NCBI GenBank assembly: GCA_905208455.1
Contig: CAJLPK010000081.1
Location: 1-7,277, forward strand
Direction of reading: 5' to 3'
DNA length: 7,277 nt
From: an uncultured Bacillota bacterium
Lineage (GTDB): Bacteria; Bacillota; Clostridia; Christensenellales; QAND01
In this document: positions 6,532-7,277 of the stretch, one piece after another
Position numbering within the stretch: the first letter of the stretch is position 1
How the letters are laid out: the number at the start of each line of letters is the position of its first letter
Translations under genes and position numbers: made by a program
Notes under the pieces: model-generated
Databases searched by the model: none
Seen by the model: only the letters and a program-made list of their open reading frames with translations
What the model was told of the DNA's origin: nothing

Positions 6532-6933
6532 ATGCTGAAAATAGTCCCCAATGAACCGGGAGAAACGATGGATCCATGCGCATCGGCTTTGCAGGGCGAA
6601 CAGCAGGCAGAGCCGCAGCCTTGTATTGGCGCAGAGCCGCTGGAAAAAACCCTCAAACGCATGTTTTGGCATACCATCGACCCGGCCCAGCCCACCGTAA
6701 GCCCCCAGAGCGAGACAAAACTGAGCATAGAGCGTATGTGCAAATACGGAGAATGGCTGATTTCTGCGCTGTCCGAAGCGGAGAGGCGGTTGTTCTTAAA
6801 ATATTGCGAGATTGAAGAGGACTATCTCAACGACGCCAGAGAGCAGGCCTTTATCCAGGGCTATTGCACCGCCATTCAGCACATGGCATGCTGCCAGAAA
6901 ATCATGCCGGACGGCGGGGATAGGGCCGGCTGA
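6532..6933 (+). CDS. DUF6809-like small protein, 133 aa (right copy)
   Basis: This is a small cytoplasmic protein with no signal peptide or membrane segment. Residues 1-35 are a Pro/Glu/Gln-rich, probably disordered leader. Residues about 36-125 look helical and follow the pattern of the DUF6809 family found in Clostridia: EKTLKRMFW near the start, then ALSEAERRLFLKYCEIEEDYLNDAREQAF, then a QGYCTAIQHM segment resembling the family's FxxGFRLGxxLM ending. The molecular function of the family is unknown, and assignment here is from remembered pattern only. The ATG has AAGGGAG eight bases upstream. It is divergent from the HTH gene, which may repress it, and ends in its own terminator. Such HTH/DUF6809 neighbours occur in phage- or element-derived regions, but no other mobile gene is seen here. 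Confidence 0.72.
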   Translation: MLKIVPNEPGETMDPCASALQGEQQAEPQPCIGAEPLEKTLKRMFWHTIDPAQPTVSPQSETKLSIERMCKYGEWLISALSEAERRLFLKYCEIEEDYLNDAREQAFIQGYCTAIQHMACCQKIMPDGGDRAG

Positions 6934-6955
6934 TCCATGGGCAGCCCTTCCTGCG

Positions 6956-6984
6956 AAAAACATCCGTTTGCCGGGTGTTTTTTT
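6956..6984 (+). terminator. Rho-independent terminator of the DUF6809-like gene (right)
   Basis: AAAAACA-T-CCG pairs with CGG-G-TGTTTTT (one T-G wobble) around a 5-nt loop, followed by further T. It lies 23 bp past the stop codon. The A tract at its 5' side gives weaker activity in the reverse direction. Confidence 0.88.
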
Positions 6985-7277
6985 CTTATTCTCCCTGTAT
7001 ATTTCCCAGTCCGGCGTAAATACTGTATAACGAAGCCTGGAAAAATCCCCCAAGCAGGCCAAAGCCCCCGTTTTTGCCTCTCTGCCGGGGCCGGAAAAAA
7101 CACCAGGCACAAAAAAAGCCCGGCGTCGCCGCGGCGGGAAAATGCGCGGAAAGGGGGCAGGACTGCCTAAGGCGAAATCGCGCCGTGCCGCTTTGCCGCC
7201 CCGCGGCAGGCAGAGCGCCATCCGCCAAAGACGGGCCGGCATAGGCTGCGGCAGCTTGCCCAAGGACAGATTGCGCC
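6985..7277. other. Outer gene-free flank (right)
   Basis: Mirror of 1-293: it holds the terminator at 7111-7135 on the minus strand and no supported gene. Its last base is the exact complement of base 1, so the two outer ends stop at the same point of the underlying sequence. Confidence 0.5.
7111..7135 (-). terminator. Inward-facing terminator for an off-window transcript (right)
   Basis: Mirror of 143-167: GC-rich stem with one bulge followed by T7 on the minus strand, facing inward from the right edge. Confidence 0.65.

Larger units (their letters stand above)
3684..7277. repeat. Right arm of a giant perfect inverted repeat
   Basis: This arm mirrors the left arm about an axis at position 3639, at the middle of the loop. 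The arm begins at GTATACTATAC, where pairing with the left arm starts: base 3684 (G) is the complement of 3594 (C), whereas 3683 (C) does not pair with 3595 (T). Functional annotation is given in the gene entries; the right arm shows the surface protein in forward orientation and is the easier copy to read. Confidence 0.97.

Noticed and set aside
6200..6933. Toxin-antitoxin pair formed by the HTH and 133-aa genes
   Set aside because: The genes are divergent rather than a tight operon, and the 133-aa protein resembles DUF6809 rather than a known toxin family.
1..7277. Linear replicon with hairpin telomere, or inverted plasmid dimer
   Set aside because: The loop is asymmetric, whereas a resolved or replicated hairpin telomere gives a near-perfect palindrome at the axis. 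There is no replication protein, telomere resolvase or partition gene.
1..7277. Transposon with very long terminal inverted repeats
   Set aside because: No transposase, integrase or resolvase is encoded, the arms themselves carry all genes, and no target duplication can be seen at the edges.

Overview
The window is one very large, apparently perfect DNA palindrome. Bases 1-3594 are the reverse complement of bases 3684-7277: every mirrored position sums to 7278, and I found no mismatch in any part compared. The arms are separated by an asymmetric 89-bp loop (3595-3683). So there is only about 3.7 kb of distinct sequence, presented twice in head-to-head orientation, and every gene, terminator and regulatory site occurs as an identical mirrored pair. 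The outer ends of the two arms fall exactly on the two ends of the window. This suggests the window is a whole contig whose arms are the same molecule read twice. A fold-back (snap-back) amplification or assembly artefact is the leading explanation; a real inverted duplication is possible but has to be proven.

The unique content looks like the chromosome of a gut-type Clostridia bacterium (Bacillota), moderately GC-rich. Evidence: strong AGGAGG-type ribosome binding sites, U-tract hairpin terminators, a surface protein with a VKTGD-type sorting tail, a Cro/C1 HTH protein, and a small protein resembling the DUF6809 family of Clostridia.

Layout of one arm, from the loop outward (right arm coordinates): a -10-like TATACT and a strong ribosome binding site; a 666-aa secreted beta-helix surface protein (3734-5734, +); a bidirectional-looking terminator (5745-5776); a 420-bp gene-free, hairpin-rich region (5777-6199); a 77-aa HTH regulator (6200-6433, -); a divergent promoter region with a small inverted repeat (6434-6531); a 133-aa DUF6809-like protein (6532-6933, +); its terminator (6956-6984); and a gene-free outer flank (6985-7277) with a second terminator facing inward from the outside (7111-7135, -). 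The left arm is the exact mirror.

Functionally, the surface protein is a single-gene transcription unit for a probable sortase-anchored, adhesin-like protein. The HTH protein and the DUF6809-like protein form a divergent pair that could share an operator. No transposase, integrase, recombinase, replication protein, telomere resolvase, CRISPR array, tRNA or rRNA was seen, so nothing in the window explains a palindrome made by a mobile element or a linear replicon.
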